64,000 bases of DNA from Botryosphaeria dothidea (taxonomy: Eukaryota; Ascomycota; Dothideomycetes; Botryosphaeriales; Botryosphaeriaceae): positions 3,410,001-3,474,000 of the forward strand of contig WWBZ02000001.1 of assembly GCA_011503125.2 (NCBI GenBank), read 5' to 3'. Numbering within the stretch: the first letter of the stretch is position 1; every line of letters starts with the position of its first letter. A program made the position numbers and the translations under genes. The notes below the pieces were generated by a model, which saw only the letters and a list, made by a program, of their open reading frames with translations, had not been told where the DNA came from and did not search any database. Shown here one piece after another: positions 35,799 to 47,306 of the stretch.

Positions 35799-37073
35799 TC
35801 ACTTCTCCCTCCTCATCGGTCCCTGGAACTGGCTCAACACGCCGTCAAACTTCTCGGGGCTGACACGACCACTCGTACTGCTTTGTCGAGACATCCCTGC
35901 CGTAGGAGCGGGCAGAGGCGGCACCATCATCGGCGTGCTGGAACGGTCGTTATCCTCCTCCTCGTCGCAGTCGTCCGGACGGTAGCCCTGCTGCACCATG
36001 CGCTCCCTCCACTCCCTCAACAACGCAAAGTCGGCCGCCTTCCACGGCGACTCGGGCAAGCCGCCCAGCCGAAACAGCTGCGCCGTCAGCTTCCTGCTCT
36101 CCGCCTCGCCGATCCACACCTGCTCCCTCGGCCGGCCGGGCAGCCGCTTGCGGAAGTACTTGGAGCACTCGGCGGCGAACCGGTCGACGGGGATGCGCCG
36201 CACGCTGCGGCAGTCCAGCCGCGTCTGGTCGAAGAACGCCATCGCGCCGCGCAGCCGCACGACGCGGTTCTCGCCCTCGCCCGGCGCGAGCGCGTCGTGC
36301 TCGCCGACGAGGCGGAAGAACCAGCGGTGGTAGAGCGCCGGGTCGTGCGCGGTCTGGAACTTGGTCGCGATGCCGTCGCCGCCCCACGACGTCGTGCCGA
36401 GCAGGTGCACGTTGCCGTCCCAGCGCCCGAGGATGAGGCCGGGGTGCCCGCGCCAGCCTTCGTTGGGGTCGTCGTCGCTGGTGGTGGTGGTGGTGGTGGT
36501 GGTGAGGGCGCGCTGCTGCTCGGGCAGCGGCTCGATCCAGACGAACTTGCTGGCTTCGATGTCGGTGGCGCGCGGGATCTTCCAGCGTGGGCGTTCGCGC
36601 TGGGCGGGAGACGGAGGGGGTGGTGGGGTGGAGGCGGCGGCGGGTCGGGCGGGGAGGAGGTGAGAGGGAGGGGCGAGGTATGGTGAGGTCGAAGATGCCG
36701 CCGGCGAGGGCGCAGGAAGCCAGGCCGGACGCACTGGGAGGAGCGGCGGCGGCGCGTCGGCGTGCGACGTGCTGGACGATGCGGTGGCCTCTTCCTGGCT
36801 GCTGGAGCCGCTCTGCTGCTGCGCGAAGCCCGTAAGGTCGTTAGGAGTATCATGAACGGTGGAGGTGCGCTGGAACTTGCTCTTCTTCGGCTCCTTCTGG
36901 CGGCCGCCGGCCACTGCCGCCCACGAGCGCTTCGGCCGCGCCTCCTCCAGAGGCGCAGAGCCGGGCGCCGTGGGTGCAGAGACAGCGGCCGGAAGGGCGG
37001 GGAAGGCCGAGTCGTCGGCCGCGTTGAAGTCGGATGGGCGCAGGCCCTTCTTGGGGTTGTGAGGAGGCGCCAT
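35799..37073 (-). CDS. array gene A6: HPxLI-domain protein with FPALP motif
   Basis: Single exon, 424 residues (MAPPHNPKKGLRPSDFNAADD). Near the N-terminus is DDSAFPALP, one of three FPxL motifs in the array. The linker is Pro/Ser/Ala-rich and GC-rich, with a run of eight Thr just before the domain. The domain reads EASKFVWIEPLPEQ, NEGWRGHPGLILGRWDGNVH, TTSWGGDGIATKFQTAHDP, YHRWFFRLVG, FFDQTRLDCRSVRRIPVDRF and SPWKAADFALLREWRERMV. Unlike other A members it carries a 55-residue acidic/Ser-rich tail after the domain. It is intact and the last A-type gene. Confidence 0.85.
   Translation of the reverse strand: MAPPHNPKKGLRPSDFNAADDSAFPALPAAVSAPTAPGSAPLEEARPKRSWAAVAGGRQKEPKKSKFQRTSTVHDTPNDLTGFAQQQSGSSSQEEATASSSTSHADAPPPLLPVRPAWLPAPSPAASSTSPYLAPPSHLLPARPAAASTPPPPPSPAQRERPRWKIPRATDIEASKFVWIEPLPEQQRALTTTTTTTTSDDDPNEGWRGHPGLILGRWDGNVHLLGTTSWGGDGIATKFQTAHDPALYHRWFFRLVGEHDALAPGEGENRVVRLRGAMAFFDQTRLDCRSVRRIPVDRFAAECSKYFRKRLPGRPREQVWIGEAESRKLTAQLFRLGGLPESPWKAADFALLREWRERMVQQGYRPDDCDEEEDNDRSSTPMMVPPLPAPTAGMSRQSSTSGRVSPEKFDGVLSQFQGPMRREK
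36481..36503 (+). repeat. GGT/ACC trinucleotide repeat in A6
   Basis: About eight GGT units on the plus strand encode the Thr8 run of A6 (minus-strand ACC), directly N-terminal to its conserved domain. Confidence 0.85.
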
Positions 37074-39301
37074 GGTTGTGTGTCTGGCGGGAGAGGGAAG
37101 ACAAGCGGAGCTCGAATAGAGAGAGATGAGGCAGAGAATGGAGTTGACTGGACATGGGTGTGCTAGCTATCTTGGTGCCGGGCGATTGGGGAAGTGCGAA
37201 ATTCACCTCTCGCGGGTGAATGGTTGTGGTGTTCACTCTCCCCAAGCACCGGCTGCTCGCATCGCCCAAATTCACTTTGCGATTGGAGCTCACCGTGGGT
37301 TTCAAATGAATGATAGAACACCGTAGACACCCTGGAGTTCTCCCATGACCTTTGTGACAATTCAGAGTAGGAATATCTAAATGATTCATGATTCTGGGGC
37401 AAGACATGCGCTGCTGCTCGGCGATGCGATGCGATGCGACCTCCAGGAACTCCGCGACACAACAAAGAACGATTATTCCAGAATGGAGGAAAAAGAGCAA
37501 GCGCATTGTGTTAATGGTACAAGCGCCTCGCGCACCATTTCAGCGCGCAGAGTTCCGGTGTTACTGCCTTTCTCGCCCTAAGCGTCAGTTCTCAATGGGA
37601 CCTCTTGTAGGCCTAAGGTGTCGTTTTTGCCTTATTATCCGTATCCCGCAATGCGCCATATCTGCTGCCTGTGCTCTGATGTTTTGCATATCACCGCTTT
37701 TGAATACGGCGGCGCTGCGGCATCGCGGAAAGCCGTAGGAGCCAACGGTGATGCTTTTCGCGCTCCACACAACCGCCACGTCGGCCTCGACTTCATCTGA
37801 TGACGTCACGGAGAAGCAACCACCGCACGCAACTTGTACGTCCAATCAGTACGCCAGGTGGCATGACGCTCCCGGAGGTAGGAATAAGTGTACAGAGGGC
37901 TTTGCTGCCTGACTCGTCATTACTGCGGGCGACACCGGTTAAGTGATGTGGTTACACTAGGGATCAATCTTGTAAGCAGTAAATTCGATAAATCTGGTAT
38001 TAGTGCCTTCTCAACGTCAATCTCTTGTCAAGATACATTCAGGTGTTGGAAATGTGTTGAGACTGAGTCTGGCGTACAATTGGAATTGCAGACGAAGAAA
38101 GTAGACTGATCATTTGCATGTCCGTTGGACTGAGATCTTGAATCTACACGTAGCTGTGCTGGTCTGCTTTTATACATGTCAAAGTACGTCTCAGAACATG
38201 TGCAAGGAGCACATGGACCCATTGTCACACTCCGCGGTCTGTCAAGCCATTTGCGGGATTGTATCAAGCTTATTGCTACACCAAACGCCATCCAGCTGAC
38301 CATTGTCCATTACTTACAAGCAGCTCGTCTTAGTTTCGCCTATCAACGCCCCTGGAGCCCCCCTCCCTCCGCCCTCCAACAGCATAGCCTGCCGCTCTCT
38401 GCGCCGCTCCGACACATCCGTGAACGGATAGGAGAACGGGAAGATATTCGCATCCACCAGTCAGACCATACACCGCAGCAGATTCTCGAGGTTGAAGCAA
38501 ATAAGGCGGAGCGGTGCGGGGGTAGGCTGGGTCGTGCGCCACGGTGGGAATGGTGCGCCATGGCGGAAAGCGGTTGTGGCGCTGCGGCGGAAGATCTGGT
38601 GGCAAATCACTGGCTTCTGAATCTGCTGCAGGGGGTCTTCTTACTGCGATCTTGAAGCGAAGACATTGCGTACAGCTTGCTGGTTGTGGATGAAGTGGTG
38701 TTGGGAAGCTGTTGTCGTCGTTGCTGGAGAGAAAAAGAGCAAAGGATTGGAAGAGGTATCGCCGCATCGAATATCGCTACCAGATACTTCAGTCCAGCTA
38801 GCACTGGTTCAGAACTAGGTATCATCGTTTGAGCAGGATTCGATATCATTTCCACGAAAGAGGAAGAGGCCGCTGGCCTCACTCTTAAATGTTTATCAAA
38901 CAAGCCCGCATTGGTCACAGCGTGATGTTGTTTCGAGTCATAAGATATTTTGGAATGAGCATCATAGATGACAGGATTACATGCATCCTCAGATACCACA
39001 TCAATATGCATAAATGTCTAATTGCCTAACGGATTCAATGGCTGCAGCGTGTTGGCTGCTCGAAGCCTCATCACTGCCCCTCCATGTCCAACCTCGGCAC
39101 CCAACCGTTCCCTCGTATATCATGGAACTAGTATCTATCTCATCCCTCTTTATGTCCGGCACCCTCAATCCTTCCTTGCTGTTTCCGTTGGTGTAATCGT
39201 TTGACCGTTCAAGTTGATGTTGTTCAGTGTTCATCCCCTCCGCATTTTGTGAACTACGGCTTATCCACGCTACAGCCAGCGTGATCCATTCACCGCATCT
39301 C
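37074..39301. other. spacer between A6 and B1, with a possible gene relic
   Basis: 2.2 kb separating the two subfamily blocks. On the minus strand near 38655 there is MSSLQDR followed by a GTAAGA donor, which resembles the short first exons of array genes, but no HPxV domain follows. No supported gene. Confidence 0.4.
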
Positions 39302-40588
39302 TTATTCCTCCTTCAAGAGCGGCCATGTTTTTCCCGGAAAGTGTTTCTCCATGTATCGACCGAGCCGCTCCATGCTCTCCCTCGCAACGACCGGGCTGCC
39401 GTACGCCCACTGTAGATCGCTGACATGAAGCTTCCCTGTAGTGTGCAGATCCACATAACTGCCTGGTCGGACCCAACCTACCTCCATCTGCAGAGGAGCC
39501 TCTGAGAGGTGGTTCTTAGTCTGCCCGTCGTCATCAACGAGCACGTAGCCGCCGGCGTCGTAGATGCGCCACCGAGGCGAAGTCGTGAGCTTGACCAAGT
39601 AAACGTAGTTGTCCGCATCCCACTTCCAGACCATGGTGGGGTGGTTCGAACAGTCGATCCTGTCGTGCTTCGGGATGAAGCATACGAGACCGCGCTTGAG
39701 TCTGCCAAACGCCAGCTTCCGCTGGAAGTTGCCGTTCCAGGATGGTACGCCAACCTTGTGCGTCTTCCGTATCTTCCTTCCACCATTATGCTTGTATCCG
39801 TGAGCGAGGGGGGCTGGCGGACTGGATGAGGTGTTGGTCTCAGATAGCTGCTGCTTGGAAATACTTGGGGTGTCCAAAGAGTTGTGTGCCTGCAGCGGAG
39901 GAGGCTGATGTTCTTCTGGGTGGAACCAGGAGACGTAGCTGCGGCTCACTTTGACCGAAGCTATAGGGGACAGGGGCTTGGTAGGCTCCTGGATAGGCGT
40001 CAAGTTATATTCTGTTGGCTCTGTTTCTTCGGTCAGATAAGGCGAGTCCACTGAAAGTGTTGGACTGGCGCCAGAGCGGTCGGAATCAGAGGACTGGTGT
40101 ATGTCAATACTCCTCAGGCTTGTTGATTGTTCGGCTGGCGCCAGTCCATCGTTGTGGTCATTCTCTGCTTTAGGAGATATATTGGTGTTATTTTCCAAAG
40201 CTGCAGGTTGTCCATCGGTAGCTGGACCGTGGGTCGGTTCGTCCAGATCTCCAGGGCGGAGGATACATCGGTATGAATGGATGTCTGACGGCGCTTGAAT
40301 ACAGTCCATCGCTTCGGAGGAGGTTCTGATTCGGGAGGACCATTGAAGACAACGGACAAGTACGTAGGGTGCCTGCCTTCTCCATGGCTGATTTGTCTCC
40401 TGCGCGATACAGTGCTTGAGACGTTACCCACAAGTGGAGGGAAGTTTTCTGTAGCGGACTGTGTAGTCGATGTGGGCTTTGAATCTACTTGGAGTTGGCA
40501 TGCAGCGCTGCGACTGGGTTGTGTTCTTACCTTTCGCAGGAGAGATGGTCTTGCTCTCAGGCGCAATTGATATCCAGGCGTTCGACAT
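39302..40588 (-). CDS. array gene B1: HPTMV-domain protein with FPPLV motif
   Basis: Exon 1 is 40531-40588 (58 nt, MSNAWISIAPESKTISPAK; donor GTAAGA), then a 46-nt intron, then an exon beginning DSKPTSTTQSATENFPPLVG with a GTAACG donor. The final exon, in another frame, starts at one of at least two possible acceptors between 40200 and 40330 and ends at 39302. So the outline is sound and the middle junction is open. The domain: KLAFGRLKRGLVCFIPKHDR, CSNHPTMVWKWDADNYVYLV, KLTTSPRWRIYDAGGYVLVD, DDGQTKNHLSEAPLQMEVGW and GSYVDLHTTGKLHVSDLQW. It is the first B-type member; P-x-V is retained as PTMV. FPPLV matches motifs in A6 and B3. Confidence 0.72.
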
Positions 40589-41154
40589 GTTTTCCGGGGT
40601 CGCAGATGGGAATTCGAGTGTCAGGAGAGGCTTCTTGTGCTAGAGACGCTTGTCAGAGTTTGAGCGGGAAGAAGATGGACGGCAGACACCGTGATACTCC
40701 AGCAGGGCGCGCTGGAATGGCACCGCGGCGATCACTCATGTAGTGCGCTAACCGAAAAAGGTAACTCTAGCGATATCATGCAGTCTCTTGGAGCTGTTCT
40801 GAGCGACGGGACGACGTCATGCAACTGCATACTAACTTGGGGACAAACGGTTGAATGGACCATTTATAGAAATGAGCTGCACACACGCACCTATACAATG
40901 CACAACACAAGCATATCAGCCCACATCCCATTGTTCAACTACACTGTACTACAGCAATGCTCTGTGAGCGAGAGCACCAGATGTGGACGGTGACTCTTCG
41001 TGCATACCCCACGCCGTTGCTGTGTCCATGACTTGAACAGGAAGTATCCATTTGCAGAAGCCGAGAAAAATAGTCAATTACAAAAGGGAAGGAAGAAAGA
41101 AGAGAAGCAGCCTGCTTTGTAAGAGCATTTGAACGGACCGTACCCCCCGCGCCA
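40589..41154. other. spacer between B1 and B2
   Basis: 566 bp. A TATAAA (minus strand, 40863-40868) lies about 275 bp upstream of the B1 start. Confidence 0.45.
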
Positions 41155-41904
41155 TCATCCGCGCTCCTCCGCATCCAACATCCTCTCCAGCGCCTCCACA
41201 TCCTGCACCCCGACCCTCGGCATCACATACGCCCCACCGCACCTCATCTTCCGCACCTCCGTGTAGTGCACGTACGCAAGCGCCCCCGGCCCCGCATCCA
41301 CACACGTCGTCGTCCTCGCCAACGCCCCGCCGCCGCCGACCGAGACGCACCACCGCCGCACAAACGCGGCGGAGACGTCGCGCAGGCAGACCGCGCCGGT
41401 GGAGAAGTCGACGCGGACGACGAGCGCCGTCGCCGCCGGGCGCCGCGACCGGCCGGGCACGTGCACGACCAGGCCGGGCCGCAGCTCGTGCAGGTAGAGG
41501 ATCCCCGAGGGCGAGTCGATGGGCGCGCTGGGGAGCGGGCGGTGCTGCTGCTGCTGCTGCTGCTGTGGCAGGTGGCGCGCGGCCGGGCGCGGTGGGGGCA
41601 AGATGCCGAGGGCTGCGCGCAGGCGTTTGAGCGGAGATTCGTCTGGGTTGCTGGCGGTGGAGGAGGGTCGAGGGTCGGCCGCGTGCAATATGGTCCTTCG
41701 GGCACGAGGTGCGTCTTGCGGATGGTGATGGTGAGGCATATGCGTGGGGCCACGGCTCAGGCTGCTGTAGTACTGTTGTTCGAATAGTTCCTGGTTGAAT
41801 TCATGGTATCGGAAAGCGTGTGTATGCTGAGGGGCATGTCCCTGTGTGGGTCTCGTGGTATCGGCGGCGGCAGACGTGGAAGTGCTATTCGGCCACCAGG
41901 ACAT
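41155..41904 (-). CDS. array gene B2: short, divergent domain member
   Basis: Single open frame of 249 residues starting MSWWPNSTSTSAAADTTRP, the shortest array member. The N-terminal half is His/Pro/Ser-rich with a Q7 run. The domain is recognisable from LYLHELRPGLVVHVPGRSRR, where B8 has LEPGLIVHA. The HPAVV core is altered to RRPAATALVVRVDFSTGAVC and the DDG...GLPxLxL segment is missing or very reduced. The end ALAYVHYTEVRKMRCGGAYV and VQDVEALERML corresponds to the SYVxF strand and final helix. Coding sequence is extremely GC-rich compared with its neighbours. It may be a functional short form or a diverged copy. A TATAAAG lies upstream (minus strand, 42021-42027). Confidence 0.65.
   Translation of the reverse strand: MSWWPNSTSTSAAADTTRPTQGHAPQHTHAFRYHEFNQELFEQQYYSSLSRGPTHMPHHHHPQDAPRARRTILHAADPRPSSTASNPDESPLKRLRAALGILPPPRPAARHLPQQQQQQQHRPLPSAPIDSPSGILYLHELRPGLVVHVPGRSRRPAATALVVRVDFSTGAVCLRDVSAAFVRRWCVSVGGGGALARTTTCVDAGPGALAYVHYTEVRKMRCGGAYVMPRVGVQDVEALERMLDAEERG
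41549..41572 (+). repeat. CTG/CAG trinucleotide repeat in B2
   Basis: About seven CTG units on the plus strand, encoding the polyglutamine run of B2. Confidence 0.85.
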
Positions 41905-42428
41905 TGTTGAAAGGGATTGGGAGGGTTCCGAGTCTTCGCTGTGACGCTTGTTGATGCCGTCTTGGTTTGGGCGATTCGGGAGTTGTGTCGTTCCTGGAGA
42001 ACTGTCGAGCTACCACGGAACTTTATATGAGTGGATAGTCAAGGAGGTTCAGTGTTTAGAAAGAAGACTATCTGATTGAAAAGTCTTTGCTCCGTCGTTC
42101 GGGCGCTGTGCATGAAGGCGCCTTCACGTGATGTTAATGCCGCGCTCATCAACGAGCAGGCCAGGCTGATACCCAGGCAAAAGCCGTGATCTGCAAGCTT
42201 TGGTTGCCATGAACGAGGCATCAAATCAGTAGAATGAGGTGTAAATAAGAAGCCAAGTTTATTAGCAGAAAGGCCTATTGCCTTCTTGAAACGCATTGTA
42301 GTATTAAAAACAATCCAACTCCATGTCGTAATAGAAACCGTCGTTCATCAATCTCCAAGAAACCAATCGCCTCATTCCCTCCATTCCCCCTGACCCGATT
42401 CCATGCCACCTTCAGCTGGATGCCACCT
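41905..42428. other. spacer between B2 and B3
   Basis: 524 bp; contains the TATAAAG element upstream of B2 (42021-42027) and nothing else recognised. Confidence 0.45.
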
Positions 42429-44118
42429 CTACCAGCTGAATTCCGGGCAGAAGTCGTCCTCATCCTCATCGTCATCCGCAGCTCCGTCGGTCTGAAACAT
42501 CTCCCTCTTCCGCTCCATCTCCCTCCGATGCTTCTCGTCCTCCTTCAGGTACCACTCCGAGTACCTCTCCAGAAGATCCATCTGGTCGGCCGGGAAGAAG
42601 ATCTCCGGGAACTTCATCGCACGTGAATACTTCGAGAAGTAGTCGATGTGCAACTCAGTGTTCCCGTGGATGTCGAGATAGGACCCCATCTCGGACATCC
42701 GCTCGCCGTCCGCCAAGCGAAGCATCGGAGTGTCATCGTGCGGTTTCGTGATGCCGTCGTCAACAAGCAGCCACTGCTTCTCGTGCCAGCGCTTCTGGTT
42801 CTTGTTGACGTACATGCCGTACTTGTTGTAGAAGCCGCCGATCTTCTTGAAGGACGACTGCTTGAAGAAGGTGATCTTCCTCCGGGCCTTGTCGACAGAG
42901 CGCACCACGGCCGGGTGGTCGCTGTAGTCGATCCCCTCGAGCTTGTCGATGAAGATGACCTTGCCGCGGTAGCAGTCGTCGATGTCCAGGCAGAAGGCCT
43001 GGTTGCGGCGGCGGCGCGGAGACGGCAGCGCGCGCTCTTCCGGCGAGTCGGGCGCGGGCAGGCTGACGCTGTAGTCCGTGAAGCGCACGAACTTGCGGCG
43101 TCCACCGCGCGCGGAGGGCTGGTCGTCCAGGCTCGCCGCGCCGAACTGCTGGGACAGCTGGGAGGCGGCGTCCTGGCGACGGCGAGACGGAAGCTCGCTG
43201 CTGCGCTGGCCGGACGGCTGGCTGCCCAGGGAGGGGAAGTCGTCCTCCCTGAACGGGGCTAGAGCGGACGGACCGGACGGGCCGCGAGGAGCACCCTGGG
43301 CAGCCACAGCAGGGGAAGGGCGCGTCGGGGGTTGGCGAGTGCCCTGCTGCTGGGAGTGGCGCGGAGGAGGATGCTGACGTCCAGGCTGTCCACGAGCGGG
43401 TGTGTGCGCCCTGCGCTGTCCAGCTGAGTAGCCAGACGAGCTTCCGGAGGGCTGCATGGGCTGAGCTTGGTACCCGTGGCTATATGGCTGGTCGTAGGGT
43501 GAGGACTGGCGCGGAGGAGGTGCAAGGCCGCCGAGCTGAGGAGCCTGACCGTAAGGAGCCATCTGGGGGGCACTAGTGTTCTGGTAGCCGTAGCCACCAG
43601 GGTAGGTGCCCGCACCAGCTTGGTCGCCACCGTGGCTGGGGTACATCTGGGGCTGGCCGACAGTGGGGTAGGCCTGTCCCATACCAAACTGGTTGCCGCC
43701 ATACCCTTGTTGCTGCTGAGGGTACTGGCCGTAGCCCGTGGTGTTGTACCCCAAACCTTGGCCAGCGCCGTAGGGAACTCCAGGCTGATTCATCCCGGCC
43801 TGCTGGAATGGGCTCGGAGTGCGCTGGTCGAAGGCAAGTTGAGTGTTGCCCTGGATTCCAACGTAGGCCGGGTTGAAGAGGCCGGGAGTGTTGCCCGGAG
43901 CATGGTATGAACCGGAAGGGGCCATGTTGGAAGGGTGGTTCTGTTGACCACCTTGCTGGTTGCGCCTCTTTTTATTTAAAGGATCAGCTCTGTGCTGTAC
44001 TATAGTTGGGATTGGGATGTGAGATCAAGATGTGAGGCACTTACGGGTTATTTAAATGCTCTGCGGACCTGCGGTTGTTGCGGCTGTTGCGGTTGTTGCG
44101 GCCACGCGAGTTGGGCAT
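42429..44118 (-). CDS. array gene B3: prion-like N-terminus plus HPAVV domain
   Basis: Exons 44045-44118 (74 nt, MPNSRGRNNRNSRNNRRSAE) and 42429-43965; donor GTAAGT; 536 residues. Residues 25-260 are Gln/Gly/Tyr/Pro/Asn-rich with little charge, typical of prion-like phase-separating regions. The first exon is Arg/Asn-rich. A FREDDFPSLGSQ motif lies near residue 265. The domain begins at CLDIDDCYRGKVIFIDKLEG, then DYSDHPAVVRSVDKARRKIT, FFKQSSFKKIGGFYNKYG, KQWLLVDDGITKPHDDTPML and GSYLDIHGNTELHIDYFSKY. It ends in a charged helix (KEDEKHRREMERKREMF) and an acidic tail. Intact and a strong member. Confidence 0.87.
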
Positions 44119-45205
44119 GTTTGCTGAGTGTCAAGCGAGCTTGCTTGAGATTGTGGGCGGGAGATTGTGGACTGACTGTTTCTTAGTGAGCAAAGACAAC
44201 TAACTGCGCAAATGGTAGAACTTACAAGAAGGCAGTCAAACGGCGACGATGAGCAGCGTGTAGAGCAGGTCGTTAGTGCAGACTGTAGAGTTTGGTTGCA
44301 AATTCTGGGTCTGTGTGCCAGTTTGCTGTCGAGTGTCGTGGTTTGGTTTGGAAGACGCTGAGGAGAAGTAAAATACGCAGCGGCGGAAAGGCGTCAAAAC
44401 TGTCAGCCCCGTGCACCACCAGCCCGTGCCCGCCCGTGAACGCCTGGCGCGTGGAAATGCATGCTGCCGCCGGGCAATTGTCACGGGCACCAAGCATTGT
44501 CTTGGATTCTACTCTGCGCTTGCTTCGTCACAGCACAAGCCCGTGCGCGGATAGGACAAATCTTTCACTTCGCGGCCTTGCTGCGACCACCCTTCCTAGA
44601 CCGTTTTGAACAGGCACTTCACATTGAACAGTCGCTAAATGGTAATTTCGATGATAAATTTGCCTGCAAGGTCTTCAAATTTGTGTCTGGACAGGAATGG
44701 TCGATAGCCTCAGCCTCTGACCTGATCCAAGACGGGGCTCACGACCATTTCCCTACCCATGTACGATCCATTTCTGAGGTTATGAGCGAGAGCATCATGT
44801 GTCCTTGAGTTTTTCGTGATGCCAATGCCCCCCTGAAGGTTTGCATGTGCGTGCTCTTTCCCCACACGAGACTTAGAGATCCACATCACCAGCACCTACG
44901 CAAAGGTAGAGATGGTTCAAATATCAAACTTAAATGGCACATGTTAGCTCATCACGTCATTATTTCGGTCTGCTGCTTTTGATCCAAAGTTTTGCTACTT
45001 GTGTCTGCCGTGTGCTTCCCGTGCAGTGCTGAGATTCTTTGCCGCGTCTGCCGATATCATTCCCAACCCAGAAGCCTGGCGGCTAGGTTCAAACATCTTA
45101 ACCGGCCGGTGGTGTCGATACTCGTTCACTGCATCCTAAACTCCTCCTCCCAACCAGAAGCCAGCTGTTCATGAGCAGCAGAAACCCCCTCCCCCATTAG
45201 TCGTG
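44119..45205. other. spacer between B3 and B4
   Basis: About 1.1 kb, no gene recognised. Confidence 0.45.
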
Positions 45206-46601
45206 TCAGATCCCGTCGACCATGTACTCAAAGAAGCCCACCCACTCCCCGCTGTAACTGTCCAGCCGGCCGCCCTCGACCGACGGAACGAGGCTGTTGC
45301 CCTGGCGCTCGACATGCTTCCTCAGCTTCAGCATCTGGCCGACGGGCAGCCACATCTCCTGCAGCGAACGGCCGACAGACTCCCGGCAAACATGCTCGAA
45401 CGGCAGCTCCCTGACCTCCGAGGTGTCCACGTACGACGTCTTGGCCAGCTGCGCGCCCTGCAGGCGGACGACCGGCGTGCCCAGGTGGGCCGCGGTCCTG
45501 CCGTCGTCGATCAGTACGCAGTTGCGCATGTAGCGCTCGCGCAGCGGGTGCTGGGCGTAGTAGTCGTTGCTGTACTTGGCCTCCAGCCCGCCCGCTTCCG
45601 AGTACGAGAAAATGCACCAGATTCGGACCTAAGGGTTGTTCGTTGCGCGTCAGTTGCTTTGTGCTGTGATTAGGGAGAGTGGGTCTACTCACGCGCCGGG
45701 CGGCCATGTTGACGCCGACGACTACGGCTGGCCGGTCGCTCCAGAACAGCTCGTCGACCTTGTCGGTGTGGACCTGCAGGTGTTTGATCACATGTTAGCT
45801 GCTTTGCATCTTTTGATATTTGGGATTTTGGTTTACTGACGACTTTGCCGAAGGTCACCTGGCTGAAGTCAAGGTTGAATAAGGGGCGGTGCGTGCAGCC
45901 CGGCGGGAGCGGTGACTTATTCTCCTGGGGGTGGCCGTGTGGATGAGAGCGGCGAGGCGAGGAAGGGGCGGAAGAAGAGCAAGAGAAGCGCGGGATGTGG
46001 AGGCGGCGCAACGCTCGTCCACGGGGGCCAACAATCTGCCAGTCGGGGCCGAAGTCCTCTTCATCATTGTGACAGTCTTGATCTTGGAGGCCCTCTTGAT
46101 CCTTCTCGAGCTGTTCGTCTTCATCAAGCTGCTTGTTGGTATCTCGGGAGCCTGACAGCCGGCGACCCAGTCGTGTAGGAGCCCTGCCCGGAGCTCGCCC
46201 GAAGTCCAGAGGCTTTGTCCACGATCCCATCAGCTTCGGCTTTGGATGAGGCAATGGCATCTCGTCCTGTGCCTGTTCATCATCAGACTGGAAAAGGTAA
46301 GGTGCAATGGCAGAGACAGTATTGAGTCCCGCCTGGCCGGACGGAGGTGTCTGAACGGGGCCGAGCTGATTGCGCGTCTCAAGCGGTGGGAGACCGTGGT
46401 TGCGCGGATGCGATGGACTAGAGGTATTATCTGCACCATCCAGCGGCATCGGGGCGTTATTGGAGTTGAGCGGCTCGCCGTAGGGATCCGGATCTACGTG
46501 TGCAATAAGGTCGCATGGATTCAGTAAGGCATGACCGACTTACTTGGCCGCGAGGAACGACGAGCTCCTGCTGTGCGATTGGCTTTCGCCTTTCCAGACA
46601 T
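45206..46601 (-). CDS. array gene B4: RPAVV-domain protein, four exons
   Basis: Predicted exons 46544-46601, 45841-46493, 45693-45773 and 45206-45628, all junction phases consistent, 404 residues. Donors are GTAAGT, GTCAGT and GTGAGT. Exon 1 encodes MSGKAKANRTAGARRSSRPN; exon 2 encodes a mixed-charge linker with a DEDEQLEKDQEGLQDQD stretch. The domain straddles exons 2-4: DFSQVTFGKVVHTDKVDELF, WSDRPAVVVGVNMAARRVRI, WCIFSYSEAGGLEAKYSNDY, RNCVLIDDGRTAAHLGTPVV, RLQGAQLAKTSYVDTSEVRE. It ends EWVGFFEYMVDGI. This is the only member with RPAVV, and the only one with introns inside the domain. Intact. Confidence 0.87.
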
Positions 46602-47306
46602 GATGTGAATAGTGCGAAAGATTAGAGGTCTTGCTTTGAATGCCGTACGACGCTCAGCGTGAAGACAGTCGGGAATGCAGATGCAGTGGGAGGGGTGTTG
46701 TCGGCAGCTTGATGTGCATCCACGTCACATAGCGTGGCGCTACAAGCCAAAGTCTGCCGCGACCTGGAAATTCTCGAGTCGGTGATTGAATTTAGCGTCG
46801 TTATCAAAAGCTAAAGAGCGCGCGGGCAGAAGTCTGTGCCTGCTCCCACCTGCAGCACTGTGACCCCTCAGAGCCTCAGTCACTCGAGGAGGATTCATTA
46901 CATGGACTACAAATATAGGAGCCAAATTTACGAGTTTTGAGACATCTACAATTTCGGTTTGAGCAAGGAAATTTGGTATTGGAATAGTCTCGATGTTGTT
47001 GACGGCTTGAGCAAACTGCCATCTCTAGTTATGTTCGCTCGTTTTTTAAAAAGGAGTCTTTCCTTTAGAGTGAGAAATCCGAGCTCTCCGATCAATACTC
47101 ATGTCTCAAAGTACTCGCACCGCTTTGTCCTTCGGCTGTCAAGTTGTCGTTCAAGCAAGTACCGTCAGACGAATATCGAAAATGTTAATGTTGTGATCGT
47201 GTGCACACAATGTAACATTGTCGAACTACTTTCCTTAGGCGCTGACTTTATATTCCAAAGCACGTATCTCAAGCGTCTTGTTTTCTGATCATACGCATCT
47301 ACCATC
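46602..47306. other. divergent spacer between B4 and the RING-like gene
   Basis: 705 bp between opposing starts; both promoters should be here. No specific element recognised. Confidence 0.45.

Noticed and set aside
35784..36686. 300-codon plus-strand ORF
   Set aside because: Antisense to GC-rich A6.
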